Shown here piece by piece: positions 28,086 through 37,356 of a stretch of DNA of 64,000 nt. The notes beneath the pieces were generated by a model, which was given only the letters and a program-made list of their open reading frames with translations, made no database searches and was not told where the DNA came from. The stretch spans positions 124,001-188,000 of the forward strand of contig DASSGH010000043.1 of the NCBI GenBank assembly GCA_035693615.1, in the 5' to 3' direction. The DNA comes from VAZQ01 sp035693615 (GTDB lineage Bacteria; Pseudomonadota; Alphaproteobacteria; Rhizobiales; Xanthobacteraceae). The first letter of the stretch is position 1; the number at the start of each line of letters is the position of its first letter. The translations under genes were made by a program, and so were the position numbers.

Positions 28086-28950
28086 GGTCAAGCTCCTCGC
28101 GCGTGCCGAACAGCCCCCACGGGCGCACGATCAGGGCGGCGATGAGCACCAGAAACGGCACCACGTCGGACAGCAACGGATCGATATAATGGATGGCCAA
28201 GACCTCGGCGCTGGCGACAATAACCGCGCCGACCAGCGCGCCGAGGAGGCTGTCCAGGCCGCCGACGAGCGCCGGCGCGAACGCCTTGAGACCGATCACG
28301 ACCATCGTCTGGTCGAGGCCGGAGTCGAGCGCAATCAGCATGCCGGCAATCGATCCGGTCAAGGTCGAGAGCGCCCAGGCGAGGGCATAGATCGCGTTGA
28401 GATTGATACCGCGCTGCGCCGCGAGCAGCGGGTTCTGCCCGGCCGCCCGCAGTCGCATGCCCCACCGGCCGAAGCGAAGGAACACGAACAGAGCGGCATA
28501 GACCGCGACCGTCGCGAGCACCATCAGCGCCGCGCAAGTTGAAATGCGAGCGCCGCCGATAAGCTCGATGGATGGATTGGAGAACTTGAGCGCCTGCAGC
28601 GGATGCTGTTGCGCGGCCGACCAGATCAGCACGATGACACCCCGCAACAGGATGCCGATCGCGATGGTGGTGAGGATGGCGGCGAGTACCATCTGTCCGG
28701 TCATCTTGCGCATCAGCGCGACGTAGACGAGCACGCCGACGGTCGGGCTGAGCACCAGCGCCGCGGCGATGGCGCCGACGGGATGATCGGTGAACAAGGA
28801 GGCGGTCGTGTACAGGAGATAGGCGCCGAGCATGGCGAGTTCGCCATGCGCCATGTTCATCACTCGGCTCACGCGATAAATGAGCACGTAGCCGCAGGCG
28901 AGCAGCGCATAAATCGCGGCGAGGACGGTGATGTTGACGATGAGTTGCAA
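28078..28950 (-). CDS. livH: Branched-chain-type ABC transporter permease, LivH-like
   Basis: 290-residue inner-membrane permease with the LivH signatures VSRVMNMAHGELAMLGAYL near the N terminus and FAPALVGGLDSLLGALVGA near the C terminus. No ATG is available; the best start is TTG at 28950 (giving MQLIVNITVLAAIYALLACG), with no obvious strong ribosome site. The gene lies 146 bases behind its binding-protein gene and overlaps livM by 8 bases. That 146-base gap contains no gene and may hold a processing site that sets the ratio of binding protein to membrane parts (inference). Confidence 0.92.
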   Translation of the reverse strand: MQLIVNITVLAAIYALLACGYVLIYRVSRVMNMAHGELAMLGAYLLYTTASLFTDHPVGAIAAALVLSPTVGVLVYVALMRKMTGQMVLAAILTTIAIGILLRGVIVLIWSAAQQHPLQALKFSNPSIELIGGARISTCAALMVLATVAVYAALFVFLRFGRWGMRLRAAGQNPLLAAQRGINLNAIYALAWALSTLTGSIAGMLIALDSGLDQTMVVIGLKAFAPALVGGLDSLLGALVGAVIVASAEVLAIHYIDPLLSDVVPFLVLIAALIVRPWGLFGTREELDRV

Positions 28951-29096
28951 GGGTCAGCGCGCGCCGGCAGGAATTGCCATGGTTCTCCGCGCGGGAGGCG
29001 CGCGTCGGACTATAGCCTCGGTATGATCCGTCTCGCCGGGCTCGGCTGAAACTGACGCCAGCCAGCGCCGCGATGTCCCCGCTCCGCGCAGCGTCA

Positions 29097-30257
29097 TCAC
29101 TTCACGTCGTAGGCCACCCAATCCTTTGTCACGGCGACTGCCGATTTTGCCGGATCCCAGCGATAGATGCGGTAATATTGACGTGTCCGGAAGTGGTTGT
29201 CCTTGCTCCACTCGATCGTCCCGCCGCGCAGTCCCTGCGTATCGACCTTCACGTTCTCCATTGCCGCGCGGATCTTCGCGGCGTCGGCCGGCCAACCGCC
29301 TGCCTTTAGCACCGCTTCGAGTACCAGTCCGCCGATCCAACCTTCGGTCATCTGCTCTGCCGGATAGCGTATGTTCGCTTTTTTCGCTTCCTCTACGATC
29401 TGCTTGTGGATGGGCAAATTGTCCTGAAACAAGGAATTCGCCCCGATGACATAGAATTTTCCATCCTTGAGGCGCGCCAATTCGCTCTCGGCCTCGATGT
29501 GCGCCCAAGTGATGTAATCGCCCTCCCAGCCGAGCCGGCGCAGCGCTTCGAATGTCTTCACCTGGGTGACCCACGGCGCCCAGGAGAATATCCAGTTCGG
29601 GTTGGCATCCTTGAGCTTGGTCGCGAACGGCGTGTAGTCGGCGGTCGGCGGCGGTATCACCTCCTTGTCGACCGGCGTCATGCCCATCGCCTTGGCCTGC
29701 TCCTCGGCGTAGTCGATTTCGCCGCGCGAGAGCGGGATTGCCATCGCGGCAAATCCGATGCGCACCGGCTCTTTCGCCGTCTCCTTGATGAAGGCGAGCG
29801 TCGCGCGGCTGTCGTAGCCGCCGGCGTATGCGGTGGTGCAGAACTGCAGCAGATCGGCCGGCGGGTAGACTTCCTTGGGGCAGACCGCGCCCATCAGCAT
29901 GAGCGCCACGTTGGCGCGCTTCGATTCGGCGATGACCGGAGCAAAGGTCGAGGAGAGACTCGAAAGCACCAACAGACTGACGTTGTCCTGCGTGAGCAGC
30001 CGTTTGGCGTTGGCCGCGGCTTTCGATGGCTCGCCTTGATCGTCGAGCACGGTCAGCTGGATCTTCTTGCTGTTGATTCCGCCCGCCGCGTTGAGGCGGT
30101 CGACGTAGAGACGCAAACCCTCGATCGGCGGTCCATTGGTGCCCGCCGCTGGTCCCGTCAGCGCGCCGGTGACGCCTATGACGTAGGCGTCCTGTGCGCT
30201 GGCTGGATATGCCAGCGTCGCCGCGGCCAATGCGGCCGCCAGAGCTCGTGCCAACAT
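29097..30257 (-). CDS. Liv-type periplasmic solute-binding protein
   Basis: 386 residues with a Sec signal (ARALAAALAAATLAYPASAQ), followed by the peripla-BP-6 domain: VIGVTGALTGPAAGTNGPPI, VLDDQGEPSKAAANAKRLL and TEGWIGGLVLEAVLKAGGW. The ATG at 30257 has GGGAGGAA about 5 bases upstream. An ATG at 30287 overlapping the previous stop is possible but lacks such a site and would put ten extra residues before the signal. It sits between the acyl-CoA synthetase (26 bases upstream) and livH, so the ligand is probably the acid activated by that synthetase (inference). Confidence 0.93.
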   Translation of the reverse strand: MLARALAAALAAATLAYPASAQDAYVIGVTGALTGPAAGTNGPPIEGLRLYVDRLNAAGGINSKKIQLTVLDDQGEPSKAAANAKRLLTQDNVSLLVLSSLSSTFAPVIAESKRANVALMLMGAVCPKEVYPPADLLQFCTTAYAGGYDSRATLAFIKETAKEPVRIGFAAMAIPLSRGEIDYAEEQAKAMGMTPVDKEVIPPPTADYTPFATKLKDANPNWIFSWAPWVTQVKTFEALRRLGWEGDYITWAHIEAESELARLKDGKFYVIGANSLFQDNLPIHKQIVEEAKKANIRYPAEQMTEGWIGGLVLEAVLKAGGWPADAAKIRAAMENVKVDTQGLRGGTIEWSKDNHFRTRQYYRIYRWDPAKSAVAVTKDWVAYDVK

Positions 30258-30283
30258 CGCATTCCTCCCTGGTCTGATCGCAT

Positions 30284-32164
30284 TCATGCGACTTCCACCG
30301 CGCCGGCGGCGATCAGCCGCTGCTCGCGGTCATCGTACATCTCTTCGACGAGCGTCTTGAAGCGCTCGTACATCAGGTGGCGCTTGACCTTGCGGGTCGG
30401 AGTGATCGGTTCGCCCTCCTCCTCCGGATCGAGCGCTTTGGGGAGAATGCGGAACGCTTTGATTTGCTCGGGCCGCGACAGTTCGCCGTTCGCACGCTCG
30501 ACCTCGACGCCGATGAGTTGCGCCACCTCGGGATTGCCGGCGAGACTGGTGAAGCCCGTGTAGGCCACATCGTGGCTGCGAGCCCAATCCGCCACCGTGT
30601 CGGCCTCGATCTCGATGAGCGCAGCGAGATATTTGCGGCCGTGGCCGAACACGATCGCTTCCGCGATATAAGGACTGGCGCGCAGGATGTTTTCGACGAA
30701 TGACGGAGAGATGGTCTTGCCGCCGGACGTGACGATGAAGTCGCGCGCGCGGTCGACGAGGCGCAGCGCCCCGGCGTGCCATTCGCCGATATCGCCGGTG
30801 CGCAGCCAGCCGTCCTCGTTCTTGACCGCGCGGGTTGCGTCGGGATTGTTCCAATACGACTCGAACAGATCAGGACTCTTCACCAGCACTTCGCCGTCGC
30901 TTGCCAGCTTGACCTGCCAACCCGCCGGCACGGCTCCGACGTCGCCCGGGCGCGGAAACGGCCCACGCTGGCCGCAGATGATGCCGCCGGCGGTCTCGGT
31001 TTGCCCATACATTTCGACGACGTTGATGCCGAACATCTGCCAGAGCGCCATCGTCTGCGGCGGCAGTGGCGCGCCGGCGCAGACTACGAGCTCAAGCTGG
31101 TCAAATCCCAGCTTGTTGAGAAGCGGCAGGAAGACGCCGGCGCGGCAGGCGCGATAGAGCGCGCGTTCGGCGAAGCCCCCGGCGCCGTTCCAGCGTCGCC
31201 GTGCGTGTGCGCGCGCGAATTGCATTGCGATCTCCGCGCTCGCGCGCTTGACGCCGCCGGAATTGCGGATGCCGAGCAGCACCTGGGCGGCGAACCGCTG
31301 CAGATAGCGCGGCACGGTGAACAGGATCGTCGGCGCGGTCTCGAACAGGGTCGTGGGTAGGTCCTCCGGGTGCTCGCCGAAATGCGGGACGAGGCGCGAG
31401 ATCAGCGGCAGCGTCACCGCGACGTCACGGCCGAGCACGTGGCAAAGCGGCAAATAGCCGACCGTGCGATGCTCATTTTGCGCAAGGGTGGGATAATGAT
31501 CGACGATATTGGCGGCCGCCGCGAGATGCTTGCCATGGGTCACCAGCGCTCCTTTGGGCGCGCCGGTCGTGCCCGAGGTGTAGACGATGAAGGCGGGCGC
31601 GTCCGCGTCGAGTCGCGCGGCTTGCTCCTCGAGCCAGGGAAGATCCGGCTCTCCAGCCGCCGCGAGGAGGGCACGATAGCAGCGCAGCTTGGGGTGCTGG
31701 TAGGCAAAGGTCGCCGTGTCGTCGATCACCACGATCCAGTTCAAGGCCGGAAGTCGATCGGCGAACGGGAGGAGCTTGTCGAGGTATTCCTGATTTTCGG
31801 CAATGAACAGCACGGCGCCGCCGTCGCGCATCTGGTACTCGACTTCGGATGCCGACGCGGTCGGGTAGATGCCGTAGACGATGGCGCCGAGCGATTGCGC
31901 CGCGAGGTCGCTGATCACCCATTCCTCGCAGGCGTCCCCCATGATCGCCACCCGGTCGCCGCGGCGAAGTCCAAGCGCGGCAAAGGCGCGCGCCGCGCGC
32001 GCGACCAGCGCCGCATATTCGCGCCACGTTCGTTCGCGGTAGAGGCCCAGGTGCTTAGAACGGAATGCGATCCCCTCCGGTGCCGTGCGCGTTCGCTCGC
32101 ACAGCAACAGCGGTGCGGATTTGCGACGCAGCGCTTCGCGATCAAGCAATTGCGTTGCGACCAT
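30284..32164 (-). CDS. Long-chain-type acyl-CoA synthetase (AMP-forming), first gene of Liv operon
   Basis: 626-residue ANL enzyme of the FACL/FadD15 type. Motifs are YTSGTTGAPKG, EMYGQTETAGG, LRTGDIGEW and DRARDFIVTSGGKTISP, and the catalytic Lys lies in PTRKVKRHL near the C terminus. The size and the FSFL-like N domain fit the long-chain class rather than the acetyl class. The start is the ATG at 32164. The gene leads an apparent six-gene transcript: synthetase, binding protein, LivH, LivM, LivF, LivG. Known clusters of this form import and activate aromatic or dicarboxylic acids, but no ring-cleavage gene is nearby. It is divergent from an SDR gene across 329 bases that include a perfect dyad. 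Confidence 0.92.
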   Translation of the reverse strand: MVATQLLDREALRRKSAPLLLCERTRTAPEGIAFRSKHLGLYRERTWREYAALVARAARAFAALGLRRGDRVAIMGDACEEWVISDLAAQSLGAIVYGIYPTASASEVEYQMRDGGAVLFIAENQEYLDKLLPFADRLPALNWIVVIDDTATFAYQHPKLRCYRALLAAAGEPDLPWLEEQAARLDADAPAFIVYTSGTTGAPKGALVTHGKHLAAAANIVDHYPTLAQNEHRTVGYLPLCHVLGRDVAVTLPLISRLVPHFGEHPEDLPTTLFETAPTILFTVPRYLQRFAAQVLLGIRNSGGVKRASAEIAMQFARAHARRRWNGAGGFAERALYRACRAGVFLPLLNKLGFDQLELVVCAGAPLPPQTMALWQMFGINVVEMYGQTETAGGIICGQRGPFPRPGDVGAVPAGWQVKLASDGEVLVKSPDLFESYWNNPDATRAVKNEDGWLRTGDIGEWHAGALRLVDRARDFIVTSGGKTISPSFVENILRASPYIAEAIVFGHGRKYLAALIEIEADTVADWARSHDVAYTGFTSLAGNPEVAQLIGVEVERANGELSRPEQIKAFRILPKALDPEEEGEPITPTRKVKRHLMYERFKTLVEEMYDDREQRLIAAGAVEVA

Positions 32165-32493
32165 ACGGCGCCCGCGAGCGGCTTCTGATCGAACTGCTAT
32201 AACCCAGGCAGCAGGCGAATTCTATAGGCTGATAGACGGATGGCTCAGCGACAGAGCTGTTTGCTCGCGAGATCGCCTCGCATCGCAGGACTTTGGATTC
32301 TGTGTCGAGCGTACGATCACAAATACGCGACATCTGCGTTGGTGTCGCGTTGGATGTGCTTAAGCTGCAAGCGGGCCGGCGAGCGGCGTGTTTAGCTGAG
32401 ACGACTCGGCGTTTGTCTCCTCACAGCCGTGCATTGTGCTCGCGCATCGAGGAACGCATTTAAGGTCTGAGGTCGTCGGCAAGGAGTTAAGCC
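32165..32493. other. Intergenic region between divergent acyl-CoA synthetase and SDR genes
   Basis: About 330 bases without a supported gene. It contains the perfect inverted repeat ACGCGACA / TGTCGCGT (32325-32350, listed separately). A ribosome site AAGGAG near 32480 serves the gene on the right. No clear terminator or RNA gene was seen. Confidence 0.6.
32325..32350. promoter_or_regulatory. Perfect 8-bp dyad, candidate operator
   Basis: ACGCGACA (32325-32332) and TGTCGCGT (32343-32350) are perfect inverted repeats separated by 10 bases. They lie 160 bases upstream of the acyl-CoA synthetase operon start and 144 bases upstream of the SDR gene. No T-run follows, so a terminator is unlikely; an operator for a dimeric regulator fits the place. 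No regulator gene lies next to it. Confidence 0.4.
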
Positions 32494-33246
32494 ATGAAGA
32501 TTGTCGTCATCGGCGGCACCGGCCTGATCGGCTCGAAGGCAGTCGCCATTCTGCGCCAGGGCGGCCACGAGGTGGTCGCCGCCTCGCCCAAAAGCGGCAT
32601 CAACACCATCACCGGCGAGGGGCTCAAAGCGGCGGTGGCCGGCGCGCAGGTGGTGGTCGACCTCGCCAACTCCCCTTCGTTTGAAGACAAGGCGGTGTTG
32701 GAATTCTTCGAGACCTCCGGCCGCAACCTTCTGCCGGCGGAGGTCGCGGCGGGCGTGCGGCACCATGTCGCGCTATCCATCGTCGGCATCGAGCGGACCG
32801 ACAATGGCTACTTCCGCGCCAAGGTCGCCCAAGAGAAACTGATCGAGACCTCCGGCATCCACTACACCGTCATTCGCTCGACGCAGTTCCTGGAATTTCT
32901 TGGCGCCATCGCCGATTCGAGTGCGGATGGAAACATCGTCAGGATTTCGCCCGCCCTGTTTCAGCCCATCGCGGCGGACGACGTTTCTGCCATCGTTGCC
33001 GATGTGGCGCTCGCGCCGCCGCGAAACGGCATCATCGAGATCGCCGGCCCGGAACGGGCGCCATTCAACCAATTCGTCGCCCGCTATCTGAAGGCGGTCG
33101 GCGACTCGCGTAAGGTCGTGAGCGACCCGGAGGCCCTGTACTTCGGCGGCCGCGTCGAGGAGCGCTCGCTCGTGCCGTTGGGCGATGCGCGCCTCGGCCG
33201 CATCGGTCTCGACGAATGGCTCCGCCGCTCACGGGCAGGAGCCTGA
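32494..33246 (+). CDS. SDR-family NAD(P)-binding protein (NmrA/atypical SDR)
   Basis: 250 residues. The nucleotide-binding turn is IGGTGLIGSKA at residues 6-16. Later VALSIVGIERTDNGYFRAKVAQE carries Y and K in the spacing used by atypical SDR/NmrA-like proteins, and YTVIRSTQFLEF is also typical. It is shorter than classical NmrA proteins and may be a reductase or a redox sensor; the substrate is unknown. AAGGAG lies about 8 bases before the ATG. A secreted cupin gene starts 30 bases after the stop, so the two form a small operon. Confidence 0.88.
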   Translation: MKIVVIGGTGLIGSKAVAILRQGGHEVVAASPKSGINTITGEGLKAAVAGAQVVVDLANSPSFEDKAVLEFFETSGRNLLPAEVAAGVRHHVALSIVGIERTDNGYFRAKVAQEKLIETSGIHYTVIRSTQFLEFLGAIADSSADGNIVRISPALFQPIAADDVSAIVADVALAPPRNGIIEIAGPERAPFNQFVARYLKAVGDSRKVVSDPEALYFGGRVEERSLVPLGDARLGRIGLDEWLRRSRAGA

Positions 33247-33276
33247 TCCCGCATCCGCCAACCCAAGGTGAGCTCC

Positions 33277-33693
33277 ATGAAACGCATCCTCTGTTCGCTG
33301 CTTGTCGCCACCCTGCCGTTCGGCAGCGTCCTCGCGGATGCGCCGAAGTCGAAGAACGCCAAGGTGACCCTCGTCTACCAGCACGAACTGCCGAATGTCC
33401 CCGGCAAGAGCATCAAGGGCGTGCTCGTCGAATACGGCCCGGGCGGTTACTCGCCTGGCCACACGCATGCCAAATCCGCCTTCATCTACGCGACCGTGCT
33501 TGAGGGAGCGATCCGCAGTCAGGTCAATGAAGGACCGGTGACGACCTACACGGCCGGACAGAGCTTCTCGGAGCTGCCCGGCGACCGCCACGCGGTCAGC
33601 GCCAATGCCAGCAAGGCGAAGCCGGCCAAGCTCCTCGCCGTGTTCGTGGTGGACACGAATGAAACGGAACTGACGATCCCGTTCGGGAACTGA
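33277..33693 (+). CDS. Small secreted cupin-domain protein
   Basis: 138 residues: Sec signal (RILCSLLVATLPFGSVLA), then one cupin barrel with GGYSPGHTHAKSAFIYATVLEG, giving two His and a possible Glu, and a second motif around GDRHAVSANAS. The protein is exported to the periplasm. Start choice: ATG at 33277 with AAGGTG 8 bases upstream; a GTG at 33268 is in frame but would shorten the spacing. It follows the SDR gene by 30 bases. Such pairs occur widely in Proteobacteria, but no biochemical function is established that I can name. Confidence 0.85.
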   Translation: MKRILCSLLVATLPFGSVLADAPKSKNAKVTLVYQHELPNVPGKSIKGVLVEYGPGGYSPGHTHAKSAFIYATVLEGAIRSQVNEGPVTTYTAGQSFSELPGDRHAVSANASKAKPAKLLAVFVVDTNETELTIPFGN

Positions 33694-33785
33694 GGTTTAA
33701 TAGTTTTTCACGCGGGAGATATGCCGTCGCGAGAGAAGGCGGGACGCTAATGCGCGTGTCCGGATCCTCGTCGACAGAGCTGGGG

Positions 33786-34961
33786 TCACCAGGTCATTCC
33801 ACATTTGTCATGATAGCGATCTTGATGGTCCTTCAGCGCAAGTTCGACTGTCTTTAGGGTATAAGAGCCGCCCTCGTCTTTGACCGCTTCCTGTAGATAG
33901 AAGTTCTGGATTGGAAAATGGTTGTTCCCGTATTTGTACGGGCCGCGTACGGATTGATAGTTGGCTTTGCGTAGAGCATCTCGAATGCCATCCTTGTTGG
34001 TGAGGTCTCCTCCGACTGCGCCGACGCCGCTGTTGATGAGCATGGCCGCGTCATAGGCCTGAGCTGCATAGAAGGACGGATTGCGGCCATATTTTTTCTT
34101 GAAATCGCTTACGAATCTTTTGTTGGCGTCGTTCGGCAGGTCGGCCACCCAATGCTGCGCTCCCGGGATGCCGAGCGCCAATTCGCCCAGCCGCGGCAAC
34201 GACAGCGCATCGATGATGAAGGCGGTGTAGAGCGGGATCCGTTCTCGCAAACCGAATTGCGAATACTGGGTGAGAAATTGGATGCCGGCCGGCCCCGGAT
34301 AGAAAGCGAAGATCGCGTCGGGTCTCGCTGCGCGCGCCTTCGACAGTTCCGGCGAGAAGTCGAGCTGGTCCGGCCACCTCGTATAGTCTTCGCCGAGGAC
34401 CTGACCGCGGAAGTTGGCTTTAAGTCCGGCTATCACGTCCTTACCGGCCGCATAATTGGGGGCGATCAGGTACGCCGTTTTGACGTTCTTCTGGTTCATG
34501 TATTCGCCGATGGCCTGGGGCACTTGGTCGCCTTGCCACGACGATGAAAAGAACCACGGCGAGCAGAGTTTGCCGGCGATTTGCGACGGTCCGGCATTCG
34601 CGCTGATGAGGAAGGTCTTCGAATCGACCGCCGATTTCAGCGATGCCAAAAGGATGTGCGACATCATGTATCCGGTCAGGAAATTCACGTTCTCCGATTC
34701 GATCAACCTGTCGGTCTTCTGCTTTCCGAGTTCCGGCTTCAAGCCGTCATCCTCATAAATGACCTGCACCGGGAGTCCGCTCATCTTCCGCCCCAGGTGG
34801 TCGAGCGCGAGCTCGAAAGCATCGCGCATGTCGTTGCCGACCGCGGCGGGAGCGCCGCTAAGTGTGGTCACGAAGCCGATCTTGACGTCTCTCTGTTGTG
34901 CGCTGGCGCAGTGCGCGGCGAGCGCGAGCATTGCCGATCCGAGAAGAACTCGCTTGAGCAT
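33786..34961 (-). CDS. Liv-type periplasmic binding protein, end of MarR-controlled operon
   Basis: 391 residues. The Sec signal is KRVLLGSAMLALAAHCASAQ, then VKIGFVTTLSGAPAAVGND, GLKPELGKQKTDRLIESENV and FAFYPGPAGIQFLTQYSQFG, all from the peripla-BP-6 family. GGAGGGA lies about 8 bases before the ATG at 34961. The gene is 31 bases behind a MetE-like methyltransferase gene and shares its direction with the LLM oxidoreductase further upstream, so the three are probably one transcript. There is no cognate permease or ATPase beside it; it could borrow LivHMFG at 25443-28950. Codon and base use look like the neighbours, perhaps slightly less GC-rich. Confidence 0.9.
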   Translation of the reverse strand: MLKRVLLGSAMLALAAHCASAQQRDVKIGFVTTLSGAPAAVGNDMRDAFELALDHLGRKMSGLPVQVIYEDDGLKPELGKQKTDRLIESENVNFLTGYMMSHILLASLKSAVDSKTFLISANAGPSQIAGKLCSPWFFSSSWQGDQVPQAIGEYMNQKNVKTAYLIAPNYAAGKDVIAGLKANFRGQVLGEDYTRWPDQLDFSPELSKARAARPDAIFAFYPGPAGIQFLTQYSQFGLRERIPLYTAFIIDALSLPRLGELALGIPGAQHWVADLPNDANKRFVSDFKKKYGRNPSFYAAQAYDAAMLINSGVGAVGGDLTNKDGIRDALRKANYQSVRGPYKYGNNHFPIQNFYLQEAVKDEGGSYTLKTVELALKDHQDRYHDKCGMTW

Positions 34962-34992
34962 TGAGATGTCCCTCCGCTCCGCCTACGCTCGT

Positions 34993-36159
34993 TCAATTCC
35001 AAAGCCGTTTCGTCGCCAGATCGGCGCCCTGGCGCATGGCCTTGAACTTTTCCCACACCACCGTCGGATGAACTTCGGTCTTGTACATCGCTTGTGAGGA
35101 GAAGCCGCAGTCGGCCCCGGCCATCACATTCTCGCGTCCGATCAGCTCGGCGAAGCGGATCAGCCGCTCAGCGATTAATTCGGGATGCTCGACGATATTG
35201 CTGGCATGCGTCACGACGCCGGGGCACAGCACTTTGTCTTTGGGTACCTTCACCCGCTCGAACAGGTGGTATTCGTGTTCGTGGCGTGGGTTCGCGGCCT
35301 CGAAGCTGAACGAACCGGCGTTGATCTTGAGCACGTATTCGACAATCTCGGGCAGGTTGGATTCGTAAAGGCGCGGTCCCTCATTGATGCCATAGCAGGT
35401 GTGAAAACGGACGCGCTCCGGCGCAATTCCGCTGAGCGCCGCATTGATCGCTTCGACGTAAATCTCCGCCTTGCGCTTCTTCTGTTTGTCGTCGAGCCCC
35501 GGCTCGACGAAGATGTCCGGCAGGAATGGATCGTCCACCTGGAGGAGAATGCCGGCGGCCACGATCGCGCGGTATTCCTTGTTCAGCTCGGCCGCGAGCG
35601 CGTGGAAATACTCTTCCTCGCTCTTGTAATATTCATTGATGCCGACACCCGATGGCGCGGTGGCCGGTAGAAAAACGTGATGGTTGGGCACGCCCGCGGC
35701 CTTCGCCGCCGCCTTCACGTTGGCGATGTCTATCTGGAGTTTTGCCTCGCCCTTGTATTTGACCGCAGCCGTGCAGACGACGGGCACGATCGGCAGGATG
35801 GCGCCGCCGCCCATCGCTTCCTTGAAATACTGCGCGTAATACTCGGGAAAAGCCGAGACCTCCTGCTGGAATAAAATGAGCTTCTGATTGGGCCTCGATT
35901 CAAACCCATTGAAGCGCTCGCGGATGTAGGTGAAAAAGCCCGGCTTGGAATACTCTCCGTCGGTTACGATCTCGATTCCGCACTCGACCTGCTTGCGCAC
36001 GCATTCGGCAACCTCTCGCGCCAGGAGCAAATTCAGTTTGCTCTCGTCATATGGCTGCCCCGTGTATTTTGCTTTCAGCAGATCGAGCAAGTTGTGCGGC
36101 CGTGGCAAGCTGCCGATATGCGTGGTCTGGATGTGATCGGTGTTTTGCTGAATGCTCAC
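34993..36159 (-). CDS. Cobalamin-independent methionine synthase-like zinc alkyl/methyltransferase (short, C-terminal domain only)
   Basis: 388 residues equal to the catalytic C-terminal barrel of MetE; the N-terminal half of true MetE (about 750 residues) is absent. All four zinc ligands can be placed: H253 and C255 in RFHTCYG, E287 in SFSFEAAN, C351 in GADCGFSS. The N-terminal THIGSLPRP motif is also present. Short MetE homologues include epoxyalkane:coenzyme M transferase (about 377 residues), archaeal MetE and core MetE enzymes, so a thiol methyl- or alkyltransferase is safe but the substrates are not. It is the middle gene of LLM oxidoreductase / this gene / binding protein. A second, divergent copy is at 38736-39848. 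Confidence 0.87.
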   Translation of the reverse strand: MSIQQNTDHIQTTHIGSLPRPHNLLDLLKAKYTGQPYDESKLNLLLAREVAECVRKQVECGIEIVTDGEYSKPGFFTYIRERFNGFESRPNQKLILFQQEVSAFPEYYAQYFKEAMGGGAILPIVPVVCTAAVKYKGEAKLQIDIANVKAAAKAAGVPNHHVFLPATAPSGVGINEYYKSEEEYFHALAAELNKEYRAIVAAGILLQVDDPFLPDIFVEPGLDDKQKKRKAEIYVEAINAALSGIAPERVRFHTCYGINEGPRLYESNLPEIVEYVLKINAGSFSFEAANPRHEHEYHLFERVKVPKDKVLCPGVVTHASNIVEHPELIAERLIRFAELIGRENVMAGADCGFSSQAMYKTEVHPTVVWEKFKAMRQGADLATKRLWN

Positions 36160-36230
36160 CGCCGTTTCCTCCGAATTCGTTGTTGCCGCGCAATGCGCCG
36201 TTGACGGCCGCGCGCAGAATCTCTCTCTTC

Positions 36231-37304
36231 CTAGGCGGCCTTTTGCTTATGCGCACCGTCGAACGCGGGGGCCACCTCCTCCATGAAGCGATTCATCTCG
36301 TCCTTCACCTGCTGGTGCGGCTTGAGACCGACGTTGAAATAAAGGATCACCTCCGAGAATCCCGCGGCCTCCACCTTCTTCAGCGTGTCGATGATCCGTT
36401 GCGGCGAGCCGAGCAGCACGGAATTCTCCGTCAGGTCTTCCGGTTTGACCGTCTGCAAACGCGCGACCATTTCGACGAAATAGCGATAGCTCGGCGGCGC
36501 GGTTTTCGGGTCGCCGGGCAGCGCGGGAATGACGCATTCGCGGTAATAACGGATCTGGCGCGCGCGCTGCGCGTCCTCCTGCGCGCGGTTGTCGGCAAAA
36601 TGGGTGAAATAGCTGCACATGAGGCGCCGGGGCGCGTTGCCGTATTTGGCGCAACTCTCGTGATAGACGTCGGCGACCTGCTTCAAGCCGCCGAAGGTCA
36701 TGGCCGCAGCGAAAGGGGCGACGATGACGCCGCAATCGAGCCGCGCCGCGAGCTCGATCGACGGCTTGGAGAAGGACCCGACATAGGTCGGGATCGGCCT
36801 TTGCACCGGCTTGGGCGTGATGCGCACATCATCGAAAGAATAGTGCTTGCCATGGTGGGAGATGCGCTCCTCCGCCGCCCACAATTTACGCACCACTTCC
36901 AGGCCCTCGTCGAAGATGCTCTGGTTGTCCTCGAACGAGACGTGGAAGGGCAGGTACTCCCGCCGGTCGTAACCGCGCCCAGCCGCGAAATCGACGCGAC
37001 CGTTGCTGATGAGATCGAGCGTGGCCCATTGCTCGGCGACGCGGATCGGATGATGCAGCGGCAACACGGTCACCGCCGGTGCGAGGCGGATGCGCTTCGT
37101 TCGCGCCGCGATGTAGGTGAGCACCATATCCGGGCAGGAGAGCACGCCCAGTGAGTTGAAATGGTGCTCGCCGATCCAGGCTGAGTGCATGCCGAGCTTG
37201 TCGGCATGGAGCGCCTCCTCGGCGATGTCGGCGACGAACTGGTTCGCCCCCCGCGTGTTGTTCTCGTAGTGATTGTCGCTCAGGGTAAAGTAGCCGAAGT
37301 CCAC
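36231..37304 (-). CDS. LLM-class flavin-dependent oxidoreductase, first gene of MarR-controlled operon
   Basis: 357-residue luciferase-like (TIM-barrel) monooxygenase or reductase. Motifs are ADKLGMHSAWIGEHHFN, PAVTVLPLHHPIRVAEQWA, DLISNGRVDFAAGRGYDRRE and IPTYVGSFSKPSIELAARL. The class uses FMN supplied by a reductase or, in other members, F420; the sequence alone does not tell which, though F420 genes exist at 56358-58776. No partner flavin reductase is next to it. The start is GTG at 37304 with GGGAGG 6 bases upstream. A strong -35/-10 pair overlapped by a dyad lies just upstream, and a MarR gene is divergent. C-S, C-N or C-O bond oxidation of a small methylated compound would suit the MetE-like partner (inference). 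Confidence 0.9.
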   Translation of the reverse strand: MDFGYFTLSDNHYENNTRGANQFVADIAEEALHADKLGMHSAWIGEHHFNSLGVLSCPDMVLTYIAARTKRIRLAPAVTVLPLHHPIRVAEQWATLDLISNGRVDFAAGRGYDRREYLPFHVSFEDNQSIFDEGLEVVRKLWAAEERISHHGKHYSFDDVRITPKPVQRPIPTYVGSFSKPSIELAARLDCGVIVAPFAAAMTFGGLKQVADVYHESCAKYGNAPRRLMCSYFTHFADNRAQEDAQRARQIRYYRECVIPALPGDPKTAPPSYRYFVEMVARLQTVKPEDLTENSVLLGSPQRIIDTLKKVEAAGFSEVILYFNVGLKPHQQVKDEMNRFMEEVAPAFDGAHKQKAA

Positions 37305-37356
37305 AGCGCGCCTCCCATCGTTGCGGGCGTCGTAGCCCTGCTTCTTGTTAAAATCG

